Counted from the stretch's first letter, positions 7,063 to 16,422 are shown. The stretch is DNA of 35,857 nt from an uncultured Bacteroides sp. (GCA_944322275.1 CALUOV010000007.1:1-35857); one strand, 5' to 3'. The notes: a model not told the origin generated them from the letters alone. Made by a program: numbers and translations.

Positions 7063-9162
7063 TTAATCGTAGAAGTTCCAGGAAACGCCAAGCTTTAGCA
7101 AGCGTGAGTTGATGGGGTGGTGGGGCACCAGAAACGCGTTGCGGTTACCCATACCTGAGTTGACATGGTACATCATGACAAAGATGCGGGTACGCTTCAG
7201 ATGCAGGTTGGCGTAAACGTTGACTATCGGATAGCCACCCAGCTCCACGCGGTTCTCTTCGGGCTGAAGCTGGAATTGCTGGAGGGCGGGTTGATAGGCG
7301 GGCGCGTAGTATTTGGTAAAGTAACGTACATCGGCTCCCAGCTGAATGGTCAGTACCTTTTTGAAAACCTTTCCTAATATATATAAATTATGGTAGAGAG
7401 AGAGGTCGGGCAACGGCAATACCGACTCGTTGCTGGATTTCTGCCACGCCACTTCGTTGTCCAGATGCAGAATGCCCAGTTTGAAGTCCTGGCGCAGTAC
7501 GGCAGACAAAACCTGAACGCTGCCGCTATGTTGTTGGGGAAGACCGTGGCTGTTGAAGTACGTATAGTTCTTGATGTTCTCCATACCTGCTTTCAGATTG
7601 GTGCGCCAGCGGTCGATGTTCAGTTCGCCTTCCACCCGTGTGCGGAACTCCTTACTCATGTCATCGTCCCACGAATAGTGGTTGGAGTGGTAGTGGCGCA
7701 TGTAGAACGAGGGCAATGTGTTGCTGACATAGCCGCGGGCAAAGAAGTTCACGGTGTCCTTGCCGAGGTGGAAGTTCAAGTCTATGCCTCCATTGACACG
7801 GAACTGTCCGGCGGCTTTGCCGGCCAATCCTATTTCACCGTTCACCCGATAATGGAGCAGCGAGCCTTGTCGCTTAGCCAGCTCTCCACCTACGAACAAT
7901 TCGTGTTCCGTATAGTTGAGTGAAGGGCGTTGGGCCAGTGTGGTGTCCAGATTCATCAGGGTGTATTTGCTCATTTTGTGGGACACGTAGGCCGTCAGTC
8001 CGGCTTTGGCATATTTGTTGAACCCTTCGAGCAGAGCGATACCCACGGTGTTCTTGATGCTTATGGCTACGGTGCTGTCGCTGCTGGAGCCTTCCTGCAA
8101 GTAGGTGTTTTCGTACAGCGAGTTTTCCCCGGTAGGTTCGGCTCCTGAACGGAAATGACGTCTGGATCGTTCTATCTTAAAAGTATGGATGATACTGGTC
8201 ACAGGCACATATTCCTCCGTTACGATGGTATCCATCGGTACGGTGGAGGTGGTGTCATTGGCGGCTTTAAGAGGTTTGTTCCCGTCTTTCCTTTCTTCTA
8301 TCTTCACTGTCTCGCGGGTAAAGCCCATGCGGTAGCGGTGGGTCAGGTAGATGTAAAAATCATGGTTACGGTTCGAGGTCTGGTCCAAGTAGACCGGGAT
8401 ACTGCTGGCATCAAATGTATGTCCCTCTTGTGCCATCTGTTCCGGGCGGGTGATGTATCGGTCATCCGTGATACCGCCATTCTCGTTCATCTTCATGTAG
8501 AAGTTGTTGTACATGGCCTGCATCTGGTATTTCTCACCGATGTAGCTGGCGAAGAGACCCGCATTGAAATGGGAAATAGCCTGGTTCTGATAATATCCGC
8601 GTCCGTACAAATAGTCGATATTGAAGCCGAAAGCAAACCGTTTGTTGGCATTCACGGAGAAGTAGGATTTGAAACGTTCCTCACCGTTGAGCTTGCTGCC
8701 TGCCTTGTAGTAGGTGAGGTTGGTGTAGGGCACATTGCTGTTGGTGAATTTAAAATCACCGGGCGTGAAGTAAAAACTCGACATGGGTTCGAGAAACAGG
8801 GTATGTGCCTTGCTCTGCCGCTCAAAGAACAGGCGTGACTGGCGGGGTGCTCCCAGATTGCCCGTGTAGTTATAGTGTCCGTACATGCCTTCCACCAGGT
8901 TTGTGTTCTGGAAATTCAGGTTAGCCGTATCTGCCGGGATAATGGTTCGTTCACCCAACAGCTCATCCAGTTGCCACATGTATAGCTTGGGTGGAATGCT
9001 TTCTATCTCCACATCAGTAGAGTCCTGCAGATTATCGGGTTGCGTGGACGGGTCAATCTGATTGCCGTACTGGTCACGCAAGGTCGTAGGATTGATTTGC
9101 GCCTGCACGCATATCCATCCGGCTACCAGCAAAAATATATATGTAAGTAGAATCCGTTTCAT
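7063..9162 (-). CDS. Putative outer-membrane porin (Bacteroidetes putative porin family)
   Basis: 699 residues from the ATG at 9162, chosen because it begins a standard signal peptide (MKRILLTYIFLLVAGWICVQA, cleaved near residue 21); an in-frame ATG at 9207 lies upstream of the likely promoter. The mature protein starts with an Asp/Pro-rich stretch and a conserved PPKLYMWQLDELLGE region, followed by a long run of alternating aromatic beta-strand segments and a C-terminal GVSWNFYD, consistent with an outer-membrane barrel. I recognise it as the family annotated 'putative porin' in Bacteroides. The solute-binding-domain gene lies 28 bp downstream. Substrate not predictable from sequence. Confidence 0.8.
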   Translation of the reverse strand: MKRILLTYIFLLVAGWICVQAQINPTTLRDQYGNQIDPSTQPDNLQDSTDVEIESIPPKLYMWQLDELLGERTIIPADTANLNFQNTNLVEGMYGHYNYTGNLGAPRQSRLFFERQSKAHTLFLEPMSSFYFTPGDFKFTNSNVPYTNLTYYKAGSKLNGEERFKSYFSVNANKRFAFGFNIDYLYGRGYYQNQAISHFNAGLFASYIGEKYQMQAMYNNFYMKMNENGGITDDRYITRPEQMAQEGHTFDASSIPVYLDQTSNRNHDFYIYLTHRYRMGFTRETVKIEERKDGNKPLKAANDTTSTVPMDTIVTEEYVPVTSIIHTFKIERSRRHFRSGAEPTGENSLYENTYLQEGSSSDSTVAISIKNTVGIALLEGFNKYAKAGLTAYVSHKMSKYTLMNLDTTLAQRPSLNYTEHELFVGGELAKRQGSLLHYRVNGEIGLAGKAAGQFRVNGGIDLNFHLGKDTVNFFARGYVSNTLPSFYMRHYHSNHYSWDDDMSKEFRTRVEGELNIDRWRTNLKAGMENIKNYTYFNSHGLPQQHSGSVQVLSAVLRQDFKLGILHLDNEVAWQKSSNESVLPLPDLSLYHNLYILGKVFKKVLTIQLGADVRYFTKYYAPAYQPALQQFQLQPEENRVELGGYPIVNVYANLHLKRTRIFVMMYHVNSGMGNRNAFLVPHHPINSRLLKLGVSWNFYD

Positions 9163-9466
9163 AATCAGGGGGCAAAGATAATGCAAACTGAGCGCAGGAC
9201 AAAACAAACTCGTTTGTTTTTCATGCCGAACTGCGGCTTATCTTATTAAAAAATACAATAAAATATGATTTGCCCGCTAAAAACGTATTTCATTTCTTGG
9301 TTTATTCTGGTATGTTAGGGACTTTTTATTCAAATGTTATTATTCGTTCTTCTAATCTTCTCATTCTAAACTTTAATTGCTGTATGGCACTTGTTGCGGA
9401 TGTACTGCCTTGTTTAACCACATAGTGAGTTTCTTTGCGAAACATTGCCGTCCCTTCTGCCAAACA
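9163..9466. other. 304-bp intergenic region between two minus-strand genes
   Basis: It holds the porin promoter at its left end (9173-9204). The remainder is AT-rich with no gene I can support and no obvious terminator for the methyltransferase gene whose stop is at 9467. Confidence 0.5.
9173..9204 (-). promoter_or_regulatory. Bacteroides sigma-ABfr promoter of the porin gene
   Basis: Read on the minus strand, TTTTG (9204-9200), a 19-bp spacer and TATCTTTG (9180-9173) fit the -33/-7 consensus well. The -7 box ends only 10 bases before the ATG at 9162, so the leader would be just a few nucleotides. Confidence 0.65.
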
Positions 9467-10282
9467 TTAAGGCCGGCTTTGCGAAGGCAGACGCAGCTCC
9501 CAGAACGCTACGGCAGAGGCTGCGGCCACGTTGAGAGAGTCAACATGATGTGCCATAGGGATACGTACCACGTAGTCGGCTTCGTGGATGACTTTGTGGG
9601 GTAGGCCGTCTCCTTCAGTGCCCATGATGATGGCAAGACGAGGTTCAGTTTTTAAGGTGGGGGCATCCAAGGGAATAGATTGGTCAGTCAGGGCCATGGC
9701 GGCAGTGCGGAAGCCGAGAGAATGCAGAGAGGACGGGGAAGCGTCCAACCATGCCCAAGGGATTAAGAATACCGATCCCATAGATACACGGACGGCACGC
9801 CGGTTGAGCGGGTCGCATGAATTGCGAGTGAGCAGGACGGCATCCATACCCAGTGCGGCTGCCGAACGGAAGATGGCTCCGATGTTGGTGGTATCTACCA
9901 CTCCATCTATGACCACGATGCGCCGGGCGTTCCGGCATACTTCTTCTACACTTCGTTCGGCAGGGCGATGCATGGCGCAAAGCACGCCTCGCGTCAGCAC
10001 GTAGCCCGTCAGTTGGGCCAAAAGCTTACGTTCACCCGTATAGACAGGCAGGTCGGCACAGCGCCGGATGATGTCGGCGGCATCTCCCTCGATGTGTTTC
10101 TGTTCGCAAAGTAAAGCCAAAGGCTTGTAACCGGCATCCAATGCCACACGGATTACTTTGGGGCTTTCGGCAATGAACACACCTTTGTCCGGCTCCAGGC
10201 GGTTGCGTAGTTGGGTTTCGGTGAGTGTGCTGAATATTTCCACACCGGGGTGGGAGAGGGAGTCAATTTCGATAACGGGCAT
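9467..10282 (-). CDS. TrmH/SpoU-family RNA 2'-O-methyltransferase
   Basis: 271 residues from the ATG at 10282; an in-frame ATG at 10318 overlaps a promoter box and adds a short basic extension, so 10282 is preferred. The N-terminal ~100 residues (GVFIAESPKVIRVAL, then LTRGVLCAMHRP) form a substrate-binding domain as in SpoU-type enzymes. The C-terminal SPOUT domain has motif 1 NIGAIFRSAAALG (133-145, with catalytic-type Arg139), motif 2 IMGTEGDGL (219-227) and motif 3 IPMAHHVDSLNVAAASAV (241-258), which form the trefoil-knot S-adenosylmethionine site. It should methylate a ribose 2'-hydroxyl in rRNA or tRNA; the target nucleotide cannot be assigned. It is divergent from the antiporter gene, with 99 bp between starts. 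Confidence 0.92.
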   Translation of the reverse strand: MPVIEIDSLSHPGVEIFSTLTETQLRNRLEPDKGVFIAESPKVIRVALDAGYKPLALLCEQKHIEGDAADIIRRCADLPVYTGERKLLAQLTGYVLTRGVLCAMHRPAERSVEEVCRNARRIVVIDGVVDTTNIGAIFRSAAALGMDAVLLTRNSCDPLNRRAVRVSMGSVFLIPWAWLDASPSSLHSLGFRTAAMALTDQSIPLDAPTLKTEPRLAIIMGTEGDGLPHKVIHEADYVVRIPMAHHVDSLNVAAASAVAFWELRLPSQSRP

Positions 10283-10315
10283 GAGTGTGTCTCTTTTTTT
10301 ATTGTTTCTTGCAGA

Positions 10316-10323
10316 CAAAGGTA
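10316..10323 (-). promoter_or_regulatory. Candidate -7 box for the RNA methyltransferase
   Basis: The minus strand reads TACCTTTG, a full match to TAnnTTTG, about 34 bases upstream of the ATG at 10282. A convincing -33 element is not visible. Confidence 0.45.
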
Positions 10324-10344
10324 GCGTTTTTCAGTTTAAATGTC

Positions 10345-10352
10345 TAATTTTG
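10345..10352 (+). promoter_or_regulatory. Candidate -7 box for the antiporter operon
   Basis: TAATTTTG matches TAnnTTTG about 30 bases upstream of the ATG at 10382. No clear -33 element is present. The two divergent boxes lie 21 bp apart, so the promoters may interfere. Confidence 0.35.
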
Positions 10353-10381
10353 TCAATCAAAACAGATACGATTCATTGATT

Positions 10382-12652
10382 ATGTCACATTTGGCTCCTT
10401 TGATAAGTGATTTAGCGTTGATACTGATATGCGCCGGCTTGATGACATTGCTCTTCAAGAAACTGAAGCAACCGCTGGTGTTGGGATATATCGTGGCGGG
10501 CTTTCTGGCCAGTCCGCACTTGGCTCACACGCCTTCAGTGATAGATACGGCCAGCATACAGACGTGGGCGGATATCGGTGTCATTTTCCTGCTTTTCGCT
10601 CTGGGACTGGAGTTTAGCGTAAAAAAGATTGCAAAAGTGGGTGGGGCGGCCATCATTGCGGCTTGTACGGTTATCTTTTGCATGATTTTGCTGGGTGTGT
10701 CGGTAGGTACGGGTTTCGGTTGGAGCCGGATGGACAGTCTATTCCTGGGCGGTATGATTGCCATGTCTTCTACCACTATTATATATAAGGCATTTGATGA
10801 TTTGGGCTTGCAGAAGAAGCAGTTTGCCGGATTGGTGATGAGTGTGTTGATATTGGAAGATATTTTGGCCATTGTCCTGATGGTGATGCTTTCTACTATG
10901 GCCGTGAGCAATAATTTTGAGGGCGTGGAGATGGCGGAGAGCATCGGCAAGCTGGCGTTCTTCCTGGTACTGTGGTTTGTGGTGGGCATTTTCCTGATAC
11001 CGGGCATCCTGAAACGTTGCCGCAAACTGATGAGTCCGGAGACGTTGCTCATTGTGGCGTTGGGATTGTGCTTCGGCATGGTGGTGCTGGCGGCCAAGAC
11101 GGGTTTCTCTCCCGCTTTCGGAGCTTTCATCATGGGTTCTATCCTGGCGGAGACGGCCGAGGCTGAATCCATTGAGCATTTGATTACACCGGTAAAGGAT
11201 TTGTTTGGGGCGGTATTCTTCGTGTCGGTGGGCATGATGGTCGACCCCGCCATGATTGTGGAATATGCGTTGCCCATTTTTGTCATCATCGTGGCCGTCA
11301 TTGTGGGGCAAGCCTGCTTCGGCACGTTAGGCATGCTGCTTTCCGGCCAGCCGTTGAAGATGGCCATGCAGTGCGGATTCAGCCTGACGCAGATAGGTGA
11401 GTTCGCTTTCATCATCGCTTCGCTGGGCGTCTCGCTGCACGTTACGAGTCATTTCCTTTATCCCATCGTGGTGGCGGTGTCTGTCATTACGACTTTTCTT
11501 ACTCCGTATATGATACGCCTGGCCGGTCCGGCTTCTGACTTTGTGGACAGCCACTTGCCGGAGAAGTGGAAAAACCTGCTGTGCCGTTATGCTACCGGTA
11601 CGCGCACCATGAATCATGAGGGTTTGTGGCACAGGCTGATTATCTCCTTGGTGCGCATTACGCTGGTTTATTCCATTGTCAGCGTGGCTATCATTGCTTT
11701 GGCCTTCCGTTTTCTGGTGCCTTTATGTCGTGAGGCGTTGCCGGGGGTATGGGGTTCGTTAGTGGCGGCGGTGGTTATCATCCTGTTCATTTCTCCCTTT
11801 TTGCGTGCCATCATGATAAAGAAAAATCATTCAGTGGAATTTACTACTTTGTGGAAGGAAAACCAGGCTAACCGTGCGCCGCTGGCGGCAACCGTTATTT
11901 TACGTTTGTTGGTCGGAGTGGGTTTTGTGATGTTTGTCATCGGCGGATTGTTTGACCTGTCTGTCGGCTTGGTATTTGGTGTGGCAGTGCTATTGATTGT
12001 GCTCATGATTCTTTCGCGGGCCCTGAAGCGGCAGTCCATCCTGATAGAGCGCACTTTCTTCCAAAATTTGAATTATCGGGAGATGCGGGCTGAATATCTG
12101 GGTGAGAAGAAGCCGGAGTATGCGGGCCGTCTGCTTTCTCGTGATTTGCACCTGACGGACTATGTGTTACCTTCCGAGTCTCCCTGGGCAGGACGGACGT
12201 TGGGCGAACTGAAGTTTGGCAACAAATACAACGTGCATGTGGTTTCCATCTTGCGCGGACATCGGCGCATTAACATACCCGGTGCGGGAATGCGTTTGTT
12301 TCCGCAGGACAAGATACAGGTGATAGCTACGGATGAGGACCTGACGACATTTGGCAAGGACATGGAAGAGACATCGGCTTTGGACGCAGACATCGTAGAG
12401 AAGAGCGAGATGGAGTTGCGTCAATTCCGTATAGACAGGCAGTCGCCTTTCTTAGGAAAGACTTTGAAAGATGCCGGCATCCGTGAGAATTATCATTGCC
12501 TGATAGTGGGCGTGGAACGCGGTGACGATGGCACGCTGCATGCCCCCGATCCCCATGAGCCCTTTTTAGAGGGTGATGTCGTGTGGATTGTTGGAGCGAG
12601 CAAGGATGTACACTCGCTTATGGGTGAAGAAGATTTTTTAAATGAAGAATAA
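10382..12652 (+). CDS. CPA2-family monovalent cation/proton antiporter (KefB/RosB-like) with two RCK_C domains
   Basis: 756 residues from the ATG at 10382; an in-frame ATG at 10340 lies upstream of the likely promoter box and is disfavoured. The N-terminal ~400 residues are a Na+/H+-exchanger-type membrane domain with features typical of CPA2 proteins (LFKKLKQPLVLGYIVAGFLASP, FLLFALGLEFSVKKI, MSSTTIIYKAF, SVGMMVDP). Further helices span about 420-560. The C-terminus has two TrkA-C/RCK_C modules (about 588-653 and 676-750), each with the ...LFPQDKIQVI / EGDVVWIVG strand. There is no NAD-binding RCK_N (TrkA-N) domain, unlike classical KefB/KefC. Expected role is K+ or Na+ exchange for protons at the inner membrane; the ion cannot be assigned. 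The HIT gene follows 32 bp downstream. Confidence 0.9.
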   Translation: MSHLAPLISDLALILICAGLMTLLFKKLKQPLVLGYIVAGFLASPHLAHTPSVIDTASIQTWADIGVIFLLFALGLEFSVKKIAKVGGAAIIAACTVIFCMILLGVSVGTGFGWSRMDSLFLGGMIAMSSTTIIYKAFDDLGLQKKQFAGLVMSVLILEDILAIVLMVMLSTMAVSNNFEGVEMAESIGKLAFFLVLWFVVGIFLIPGILKRCRKLMSPETLLIVALGLCFGMVVLAAKTGFSPAFGAFIMGSILAETAEAESIEHLITPVKDLFGAVFFVSVGMMVDPAMIVEYALPIFVIIVAVIVGQACFGTLGMLLSGQPLKMAMQCGFSLTQIGEFAFIIASLGVSLHVTSHFLYPIVVAVSVITTFLTPYMIRLAGPASDFVDSHLPEKWKNLLCRYATGTRTMNHEGLWHRLIISLVRITLVYSIVSVAIIALAFRFLVPLCREALPGVWGSLVAAVVIILFISPFLRAIMIKKNHSVEFTTLWKENQANRAPLAATVILRLLVGVGFVMFVIGGLFDLSVGLVFGVAVLLIVLMILSRALKRQSILIERTFFQNLNYREMRAEYLGEKKPEYAGRLLSRDLHLTDYVLPSESPWAGRTLGELKFGNKYNVHVVSILRGHRRINIPGAGMRLFPQDKIQVIATDEDLTTFGKDMEETSALDADIVEKSEMELRQFRIDRQSPFLGKTLKDAGIRENYHCLIVGVERGDDGTLHAPDPHEPFLEGDVVWIVGASKDVHSLMGEEDFLNEE

Positions 12653-12684
12653 AAAACAGAGAGTTAATTTAAAAAACACAAGTT

Positions 12685-13110
12685 ATGAAAAGTGATCCGA
12701 AAGATTGTCTTTATTGTCAGAACAATGAGACGTTGCACAATCTCATGATTGAGATTGCTCCCTTGAGCGTTTCGCGCGTATTCCTTTTTAAGGAACAAAC
12801 CTACAGGGGACGTTGCCTGGTGGCTTACAAAGACCATGTGAACGACCTGAACGAATTGAGTGATGAAGACCGCAATGCCTTTATGGCCGATGTGGTGCGT
12901 GTGACGCGTGCTATGCAGAAAGCGTTCAATCCGGAGAAGATAAACTACGGGGCTTACTCCGACAAATTGTCGCACTTGCATTTTCATTTGGCGCCCAAGT
13001 ATGTGGGCGGACCAGACTATGGCGGCACGTTCCAGATGAATCCCGGTAAGGTATATTTGACCGATGCCGAGTATCAGGAATTAATTGAGCGGATTAAGAA
13101 GTTTCTGTAA
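12685..13110 (+). CDS. HIT-family nucleotide hydrolase/transferase
   Basis: 141 residues. The defining triad HLHFHLAP is at 97-104 (His97, His99, His101), and the preceding INYGAYSDKLSHLHF matches HIT proteins. The N-terminal CLYC (Cys8, Cys11) is a zinc-type pair seen in many HIT proteins. Family members hydrolyse nucleotide phosphoramidates or dinucleoside polyphosphates such as Ap4A through the central His; the natural substrate here is unknown. Spacing suggests cotranscription with the antiporter gene upstream. The following 166-bp gap contains the clpB control region. Confidence 0.9.
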   Translation: MKSDPKDCLYCQNNETLHNLMIEIAPLSVSRVFLFKEQTYRGRCLVAYKDHVNDLNELSDEDRNAFMADVVRVTRAMQKAFNPEKINYGAYSDKLSHLHFHLAPKYVGGPDYGGTFQMNPGKVYLTDAEYQELIERIKKFL

Positions 13111-13151
13111 CATAACAAAGGATTCAGAATCGGACAATTTTTCTCCTTTCC

Positions 13152-13197
13152 TGCCAAAATGGCATTCGATATGATTGATAATCAGACATTTTGGCTG
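13152..13197. promoter_or_regulatory. Paired palindromes upstream of clpB, candidate heat-shock operator
   Basis: TGCCA-AAA-TGGCA (13152-13164) and the related CAGACATTTTGGCTG (13183-13197, one mismatched pair) have centres 32 bp apart, about three helical turns, and both carry a CCAnnnTGG-like core. In opposite orientation CCAAAATG and CATTTTGG also pair as a hairpin. The sites lie 80-125 bp upstream of the clpB start. No canonical CIRCE or HspR (HAIR) element is seen. A regulatory role is inference. Confidence 0.4.
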
Positions 13198-13276
13198 ATT
13201 TTTCCCTACGGCAAGTGTTTTGCATCGAGTGAAGCGTAATGAATCATAAAACGAAAAAAGAAAGGAGAATAATTAT

Positions 13277-15871
13277 ATGAATTTCAACAACTTTACTATT
13301 AAAGCGCAAGAAGCGGTGCAAGAGGCTGTGAACCTGGTGCAAGCCAAGGGACAGCAGACTATTGAACCCGTGCACTTGCTGGCCGGAGTGATGAAGGTGG
13401 GTGAAAACGTCACCAACTTCATCTTCCAAAAGTTGGGCATGAACGCCCAGCAAGTATCGCTTGTGCTCGACAAGCAGATAGAGTCGTTACCCAAGGTGTC
13501 GGGAGGCGAACCTTACCTGAGCCGTGAGGCAAACGAGGTGTTGCAGAAAGCTGTGAGCTACTCCAAGGAGTTGGGCGATGAGTTCGTTTCGCTGGAACCT
13601 GTGCTCTTAGCATTGCTTACCGTAAAAAGCAAGGCTGGCAATATCCTGAAAGACGCGGGCATGACGGAGAAAGAACTTCGTGCCGCCATACAGGAGTTGC
13701 GTCAAGGCTCAAAAGTGACTTCCCAATCGAGTGAGGACAACTACCAGGCGTTGGAAAAATACGCCATCAACCTGAATGAGGCTGCCCGTAGCGGTAAGTT
13801 GGATCCGGTCATCGGCCGTGACGAGGAGATACGTCGAGTGCTCCAGATACTGAGCCGACGGACCAAAAACAACCCTATCTTGATAGGTGAACCGGGTACG
13901 GGTAAGACGGCTATTGTTGAAGGATTGGCACACCGTATCCTTCGCGGAGACGTGCCCGAAAATTTGAAGAACAAACAAGTGTATTCACTGGACATGGGCG
14001 CATTGGTGGCCGGTGCCAAGTATAAAGGTGAGTTTGAGGAACGTCTGAAGGCCGTCATCAACGAGGTGAAGAAGTCGGAAGGCAACATCATCCTCTTCAT
14101 TGATGAAATCCATACGCTGGTAGGTGCCGGCAAGGGTGAAGGAGCCATGGATGCCGCCAACATTTTGAAGCCTGCCCTGGCGCGTGGCGAGTTACGCAGC
14201 ATCGGTGCCACAACCTTGGATGAATATCAGAAGTATTTCGAAAAGGACAAAGCTTTGGAACGCCGTTTCCAGATAGTTATGGTGAACGAGCCGGACACGT
14301 TGAGCACTATCTCCATCCTGCGTGGATTGAAAGAGCGTTATGAAAACCATCACCACGTGCGCATCAAAGACGATGCCATCATTGCCGCTGTAGAGTTGAG
14401 CAACCGGTACATCACCGACCGTTTCTTGCCTGACAAGGCCATCGACTTGATGGACGAAGCCGCCGCCAAACTTCGTATGGAGATAGACTCCGTGCCGGAA
14501 GAATTGGATGAGATTTCGCGTAAAATCAAACAGTTAGAAATTGAGCGCGAGGCTATCAAGCGGGAGGACGACCAAACCAAGTTGGAGCAGATTGGCAAGG
14601 AACTGGCCGAACTGAAGGAACAGGAAAGTTCGTACAAAGCCAAATGGCAAAGTGAAAAGACTTTGGTGAACAAGATTCAGCAAAATAAAGTAGAAATAGA
14701 GAATCTGAAGTTTGAGGCGGACAAAGCCGAACGCGAAGGAGACTATGGCAAGGTGGCCGAGATACGTTACGGTAAGTTGCAGGCCTTGAATAAGGAAATT
14801 GAGGAGACACAGCAGAAGCTTCATCAGTTGCAGGGTGACAAGGCCATGATCAAGGAGGAAGTGGATGCCGAGGACATAGCCGATGTGGTATCGCGTTGGA
14901 CGGGGATACCGGTCAGCAAGATGTTACAGAGCGAACGTGAAAAATTGCTTCATCTGGAAGACGAGCTTCACAAACGTGTCATTGGCCAGGACGAGGCCAT
15001 TACGGCCGTGGCCGATGCCGTGCGTCGGAGCCGTGCTGGCTTGCAAGATCCCAAACGTCCTATCGGTTCGTTCCTCTTTCTGGGTACGACCGGTGTAGGT
15101 AAGACGGAGTTGGCCAAAGCATTGGCGGAGTTTTTGTTCGATGACGAGACCATGATGACGCGTATCGACATGAGTGAGTATCAGGAGAAGCACACCGTAT
15201 CGCGTCTGATAGGAGCGCCTCCCGGATACGTAGGCTACGATGAAGGCGGCCAGTTGACCGAAGCCGTGCGTCGGAAACCTTACTCGGTAGTCTTGTTCGA
15301 TGAGATAGAGAAGGCACATCCCGATGTGTTCAACATTCTGTTGCAGGTGTTGGATGACGGGCGTCTGACCGACAACAAGGGACGTACGGTGAACTTCAAG
15401 AACACCATCATCATCATGACCAGCAACATGGGAAGCTCCTACATCCAAAGCCAGATGGAAAAGATGAACGAAGCTAACAAAACGAGCATCATCGAGGAGA
15501 CCAAGGCGGAAGTGATGAACATGCTGAAGAAGACCATCCGGCCAGAGTTCCTGAACCGTATCGATGAGACCATCATGTTCTTGCCGTTGGGTGAAAAGGA
15601 AATCAAGCAGATTGTCAACCTGCAAATCGGCAACGTACAAAAGATGTTGGCAGAGAATGGTGTCACGCTGAACCTGACCAACGCCGCCATAGACTTCCTG
15701 GCCCGTGTAGGTTACGATCCTGAGTTCGGTGCCCGTCCTGTAAAGCGTGCCATCCAACATTACATGCTGAACGACTTGTCCAAGAAACTTCTGGGACAAG
15801 AAGTTAATCGGGAAGCACCGATTGTGGTAGATGTCAATGCCGTCGGTGACGGATTGGCCTTCCGCAATTGA
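13277..15871 (+). CDS. clpB: ATP-dependent disaggregase chaperone ClpB
   Basis: 864 residues, the normal ClpB length. It has the N-terminal Clp_N double repeat (about 1-145), the first AAA+ module with Walker A GEPGTGKT (about 205-212) and Walker [11 protein letters not shown], the long middle coiled-coil domain (about 400-530, many Lys/Glu heptads) that distinguishes ClpB from ClpA/ClpC, and the second AAA+ module with GTTGVGKT (about 603-610), [16 protein letters not shown] and the C-terminal RPVKRAIQ small domain. ClpB works with DnaK in the cytosol to rescue aggregated proteins after heat or oxidative stress and lacks the ClpP-docking loop. A ribosome-binding site-like AAAGGAGA is at 13260-13267, followed by the ATG. 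Paired palindromes upstream suggest stress regulation, and a strong terminator follows the stop. Confidence 0.98.
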   Translation: MNFNNFTIKAQEAVQEAVNLVQAKGQQTIEPVHLLAGVMKVGENVTNFIFQKLGMNAQQVSLVLDKQIESLPKVSGGEPYLSREANEVLQKAVSYSKELGDEFVSLEPVLLALLTVKSKAGNILKDAGMTEKELRAAIQELRQGSKVTSQSSEDNYQALEKYAINLNEAARSGKLDPVIGRDEEIRRVLQILSRRTKNNPILIGEPGTGKTAIVEGLAHRILRGDVPENLKNKQVYSLDMGALVAGAKYKGEFEERLKAVINEVKKSEGNIILFIDEIHTLVGAGKGEGAMDAANILKPALARGELRSIGATTLDEYQKYFEKDKALERRFQIVMVNEPDTLSTISILRGLKERYENHHHVRIKDDAIIAAVELSNRYITDRFLPDKAIDLMDEAAAKLRMEIDSVPEELDEISRKIKQLEIEREAIKREDDQTKLEQIGKELAELKEQESSYKAKWQSEKTLVNKIQQNKVEIENLKFEADKAEREGDYGKVAEIRYGKLQALNKEIEETQQKLHQLQGDKAMIKEEVDAEDIADVVSRWTGIPVSKMLQSEREKLLHLEDELHKRVIGQDEAITAVADAVRRSRAGLQDPKRPIGSFLFLGTTGVGKTELAKALAEFLFDDETMMTRIDMSEYQEKHTVSRLIGAPPGYVGYDEGGQLTEAVRRKPYSVVLFDEIEKAHPDVFNILLQVLDDGRLTDNKGRTVNFKNTIIIMTSNMGSSYIQSQMEKMNEANKTSIIEETKAEVMNMLKKTIRPEFLNRIDETIMFLPLGEKEIKQIVNLQIGNVQKMLAENGVTLNLTNAAIDFLARVGYDPEFGARPVKRAIQHYMLNDLSKKLLGQEVNREAPIVVDVNAVGDGLAFRN

Positions 15872-15897
15872 GGATAGATCTTTTGAATAAAAAGGAA

Positions 15898-15930
15898 AGA
15901 GAGTGTGCCAATGCATGCTCTCTTTTTTTT
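15898..15930 (+). terminator. Intrinsic terminator of clpB
   Basis: An 11-bp stem (AGAGAGTGTGC with GCATGCTCTCT, two wobble pairs) around the loop CAAT is followed by eight T residues. It lies 26 bases after the clpB stop. Confidence 0.88.
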
Positions 15931-16092
15931 GTATGATATTTTCTGCGTTCCCTATTCCCCTTTAGTGCAAAAAGAAAAGGAAAATACGACTATGTGATGA
16001 TGCGTAGATTTAACATTCTGATAATGAGATGTATATAGATTTGTCCGCTTGCAGCGTTTGATGAGGGATAGACTTTGGAAATGTTTTGTCTC

Positions 16093-16178
16093 AGTCCTCC
16101 CTAGGAAGGACTGCAGTCCTAGTTAAGTAGGACTCGAGTCCTTGCTAAGGAGGACTACAGTCCTGGTTAAGTAGGACT
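16093..16178. repeat. Tandem array of short palindromes, exact 22-bp period (array B)
   Basis: AGGACT begins at 16107, 16129, 16151 and 16173, exactly 22 bp apart, and a left half unit (AGTCCT at 16093) keeps register. Each full unit contains AGGACT-NN-AGTCCT (NN = GC, CG, AC) and a spacer resembling GTTAAGT. The first two palindromes are perfect 14-mers. The geometry equals array A at 3051-3136. Confidence 0.8.
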
Positions 16179-16235
16179 GGGCGGGATTGTAAGCTTAATG
16201 GAAAATGTAAACTGTTCTGATTCCGAACAATGATA

Positions 16236-16295
16236 AATGAAGAATTAGGCTGTGCCGTTAGTGTACGTTTCATGTCGCATGATAAATTCTTCATT
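16236..16295. repeat. Inverted repeat, AATGAAGAATT family
   Basis: Arms 16236-16246 (AATGAAGAATT) and 16285-16295 (AATTCTTCATT) are perfect 11-bp complements with a 38-base loop. The same core forms the inverted repeat at 618-681. Confidence 0.55.
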
Positions 16296-16422
16296 AGATT
16301 ACGTTGATTAAGTTATAGGACTACAGTAAGTTATAAACAGACTGGCTTAAAAAAGGATGGATTTGAGACTTATTCCTTAAAATTTGTAGTGCAAATGTAA
16401 TATTTATATGGATTATATTCAT

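Noticed and set aside
14924-15916. Minus-strand open frame (330 codons) opposite the clpB 3' half
   Set aside because: Antisense shadow of a highly conserved AAA+ module; no recognisable protein features.
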